Source: an uncultured Alphaproteobacteria bacterium (GTDB taxonomy: Bacteria > Pseudomonadota > Alphaproteobacteria > Micavibrionales > Micavibrionaceae). From it: 7,681 bases of DNA. The stretch lies in contig CAKZMN010000334.1 in the NCBI GenBank assembly GCA_937128575.1, forward strand, positions 1-7,681. Direction: 5' to 3'. This document shows, piece by piece, positions 6,527 through 7,681 of the stretch (positions are counted from its first letter, which is position 1; the number at the start of each line of letters is the position of its first letter). The translations under genes and the position numbers were made by a program. The notes below the pieces were generated by a model. That model was not told the origin of the DNA. It did no database searches and was given only the letters and a program-made list of their open reading frames with translations.

Positions 6527-7079
6527 ATCCGATTTTAATTGCGGTGTCGCTTGTAAATACATAGTCCGGTACAGCCAAGTTTTTAGGAGCTGGCCCCTTA
6601 CGAATGCGCCCTGACGTATCATAGTGAGAACCATGACAGGGGCAGAACCATCCGCCGTACTCACCTCTTGGCTCCGTTGATTTTTGTCCTGTGGGTACGC
6701 AACCAAGGTGCGTACAAATACCGACAAGCACCAGCCATTCTGGCTTTTGCACGCGATCTTCGTCTGTTTGTTTATCACTCAGCGCTGCCACATCCACATC
6801 GCGCGCTTCTTCTATTTCTTTTTCGCTGCGGCGACGTATGAATACCGGCTTGCCGCGCCACATAACGGTGATTGATTGACCCACAAGCAAAGGAGACAAA
6901 TCAACCTCGGTCGTGGCAAGAGCCAATGTGTCTTTTGCGGGGTTAAGCGAGTTTATCAGTGGCCATGCCACAGACGCCGCACCAACCGCGCCAAATGCGC
7001 CTGCTGTTAGCTGCAGAAAGTCTCTGCGTGTTTCGCCTTTTTTGCCGTTGCTCTTTGGGGTCTTTGTTTTTGTTGCCAT
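6525..7079 (-). CDS. petA: Rieske iron-sulfur subunit of the cytochrome bc1 complex
   Basis: The 184-residue protein carries electrons from quinol at the Qo site to cytochrome c1. It begins with a basic region and a twin-arginine signal (T17-R-R-D-F-L22) followed by a hydrophobic stretch (about 23-43), which in this family stays as the membrane anchor after Tat export. The Rieske domain has box 1 CTHLGC (122-127) and box 2 CPCHGSHYD (146-154). Cys122, His124, Cys146 and His149 bind the [2Fe-2S] cluster, and Cys127 and Cys148 form the disulfide. The conserved 'GPAP' (162-165) follows. Ser151 and Tyr153, which tune the redox potential in studied proteins, are both present. It is the first gene of petABC. 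The ATG at 7079 has only a weak GAAG-type ribosome site, but the Tat motif position fits this start. Confidence 0.96.
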   Translation of the reverse strand: MATKTKTPKSNGKKGETRRDFLQLTAGAFGAVGAASVAWPLINSLNPAKDTLALATTEVDLSPLLVGQSITVMWRGKPVFIRRRSEKEIEEARDVDVAALSDKQTDEDRVQKPEWLVLVGICTHLGCVPTGQKSTEPRGEYGGWFCPCHGSHYDTSGRIRKGPAPKNLAVPDYVFTSDTAIKIG

Positions 7080-7121
7080 GTTTATTATCTTCTTTGAAAA
7101 TATCTATCTGTGAGACAAGAC

Positions 7122-7150
7122 TTTGTACTTATCTCTTTATAAATGATCAA
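7122..7150 (-). promoter_or_regulatory. Candidate promoter of petABC
   Basis: On the minus strand TTGATC (7145-7150, 4 of 6) and TACAAA (7122-7127, 4 of 6) are 17 bases apart. Transcription would begin about 35 bases before the petA ATG. The match is modest and the region is AT-rich, so this is tentative. Confidence 0.35.
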
Positions 7151-7181
7151 GCCTTCTATATCTACTCTTCTGAAAGAAATA

Positions 7182-7187
7182 TATAAT
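7182..7187 (+). promoter_or_regulatory. Candidate -10 box of trmL
   Basis: A perfect TATAAT lies about 33 bases before the trmL ATG. No recognisable -35 box is found 15-19 bases upstream, so it would need an activator or be a chance match. Confidence 0.3.
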
Positions 7188-7220
7188 TTTCCACAAAACA
7201 AATATATTGGCCGTATAGAT

Positions 7221-7681
7221 ATGCTTAAAATTGCGCTTTTTCAACCCGATATACCACAGAATGTGGGCGCTATGATTCGTTTGGCCGCATGCACGGGCGT
7301 GGAGCTGGATATCATTGAACCATGCGGGTTTCCGTGGAATGATCGTAAGATCAAACAGAGCGCGATGGATTATTTAGAGCATGTAGATATTACGCGCCAT
7401 GCCTGCTGGGAAGAGTTCAAAGCCCATAATGAAGGCCGCAGAATTATTTTAATGACGACCAAAACTGAAGATAGTTATACAAATTTTACATTTAATGATG
7501 GTGATATTTTACTGGCGGGACAGGAAAGCACCGGCGCGCCAGAGCATATTCACGCGCAATGTCATGCCAGGCTAACTATACCAATGTTTTCGAATATGAG
7601 ATCACTTAATATTGTGAATGCCACATCAATAGAAAAACATATAACTGCGGACTTCAAATTAGACTTTGAATATACGGTCAT
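7221..7681 (+). CDS. trmL: tRNA (cytidine(34)-2'-O)-methyltransferase TrmL, SPOUT family (3' end outside window)
   Basis: An open frame from ATG 7221 runs off the window after 153 residues with no stop. It matches TrmL, a SPOUT-fold enzyme that 2'-O-methylates the wobble base of some leucine tRNAs using S-adenosylmethionine. Motif 1 is 'IPQNVGAMIRLAACTG' (11-26, with Asn14 and Arg20), 'IIEPCGFPWNDRKIKQSAMDY' style sequence follows (31-51), motif 2 is 'LLAGQESTGAPEHIH' (97-111, Glu102), and motif 3 is 'IPMFSNMRSLNIVNATSI' (120-137). After about residue 137 the sequence no longer looks like the family, where an 'EALRQ'-type helix is expected; see findings. No clear Shine-Dalgarno precedes the ATG. 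The gene is divergent from petABC across 141 AT-rich bases, an arrangement I recall from other Alphaproteobacteria. Confidence 0.88.
   Translation, partial: MLKIALFQPDIPQNVGAMIRLAACTGVELDIIEPCGFPWNDRKIKQSAMDYLEHVDITRHACWEEFKAHNEGRRIILMTTKTEDSYTNFTFNDGDILLAGQESTGAPEHIHAQCHARLTIPMFSNMRSLNIVNATSIEKHITADFKLDFEYTV

Noticed and set aside
6300..6614. Plus-strand 104-residue open frame with many His residues in the petB/petA region
   Set aside because: It is antisense to conserved cytochrome b and Rieske codons; the His runs come from reversed ATG/GTG codons.
1..7681. Search for a defence, mobile-element or otherwise new multi-gene system
   Set aside because: All substantial reading frames after 534 fit known core families, and no transposase, integrase, nuclease, toxin, CRISPR repeat or attachment site is visible.

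Overview
The window is mostly a piece of an alphaproteobacterial chromosome, with about 530 bases at the left end that do not seem to belong to it. From about 534 onward every recognisable gene is a core or near-core alphaproteobacterial gene: a TrcR/DUF1013 cell-cycle regulator, a small DUF465 (YdcH-like) protein, an ALDH7-type aldehyde dehydrogenase, a DUF924 protein, the three subunits of the cytochrome bc1 complex in the order petA-petB-petC, and the start of a TrmL-type tRNA methyltransferase. The mid-range base composition, the TrcR protein and a three-subunit bc1 operon divergent from trmL all suggest Alphaproteobacteria. I cannot name the order with confidence.

Layout. 3-533: the middle of an RND efflux pump subunit in very AT-rich, Bacteroidota-like codons, cut off just before TM4. 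534-709: trcR promoter and a leader of about 100 nt. 710-1426 (+): trcR, followed by a strong intrinsic terminator. 1517-1708 (-): DUF465 protein. 1709-1977: AT-rich intergenic stretch. 1978-4311 (-): likely three-gene operon of a 76-aa membrane protein, a DUF924 protein and ALDH7. 4312-4444: intergenic region with two hairpins and a candidate promoter. 4445-7079 (-): petA-petB-petC. 7080-7220: AT-rich divergent promoter region. 7221-7681 (+): trmL, running off the window.

How the genes work together. The Rieske protein, cytochrome b and cytochrome c1 form the proton-translocating ubiquinol:cytochrome c oxidoreductase. All expected haem and [2Fe-2S] ligands are present, so the complex looks functional. 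The ALDH7 operon is separate and probably serves amino-acid (lysine/aminoadipate) or general aldehyde oxidation; its two small partners have no clear role. TrcR and the DUF465 gene are convergent and end at the same terminator region.

I saw no CRISPR array, transposase, phage gene, toxin-antitoxin pair, defence module or RNA gene. The most unusual point is the abrupt change of sequence character at about 534, for which a chimeric assembly is the simplest explanation. I do not see a convincing new biological system here.
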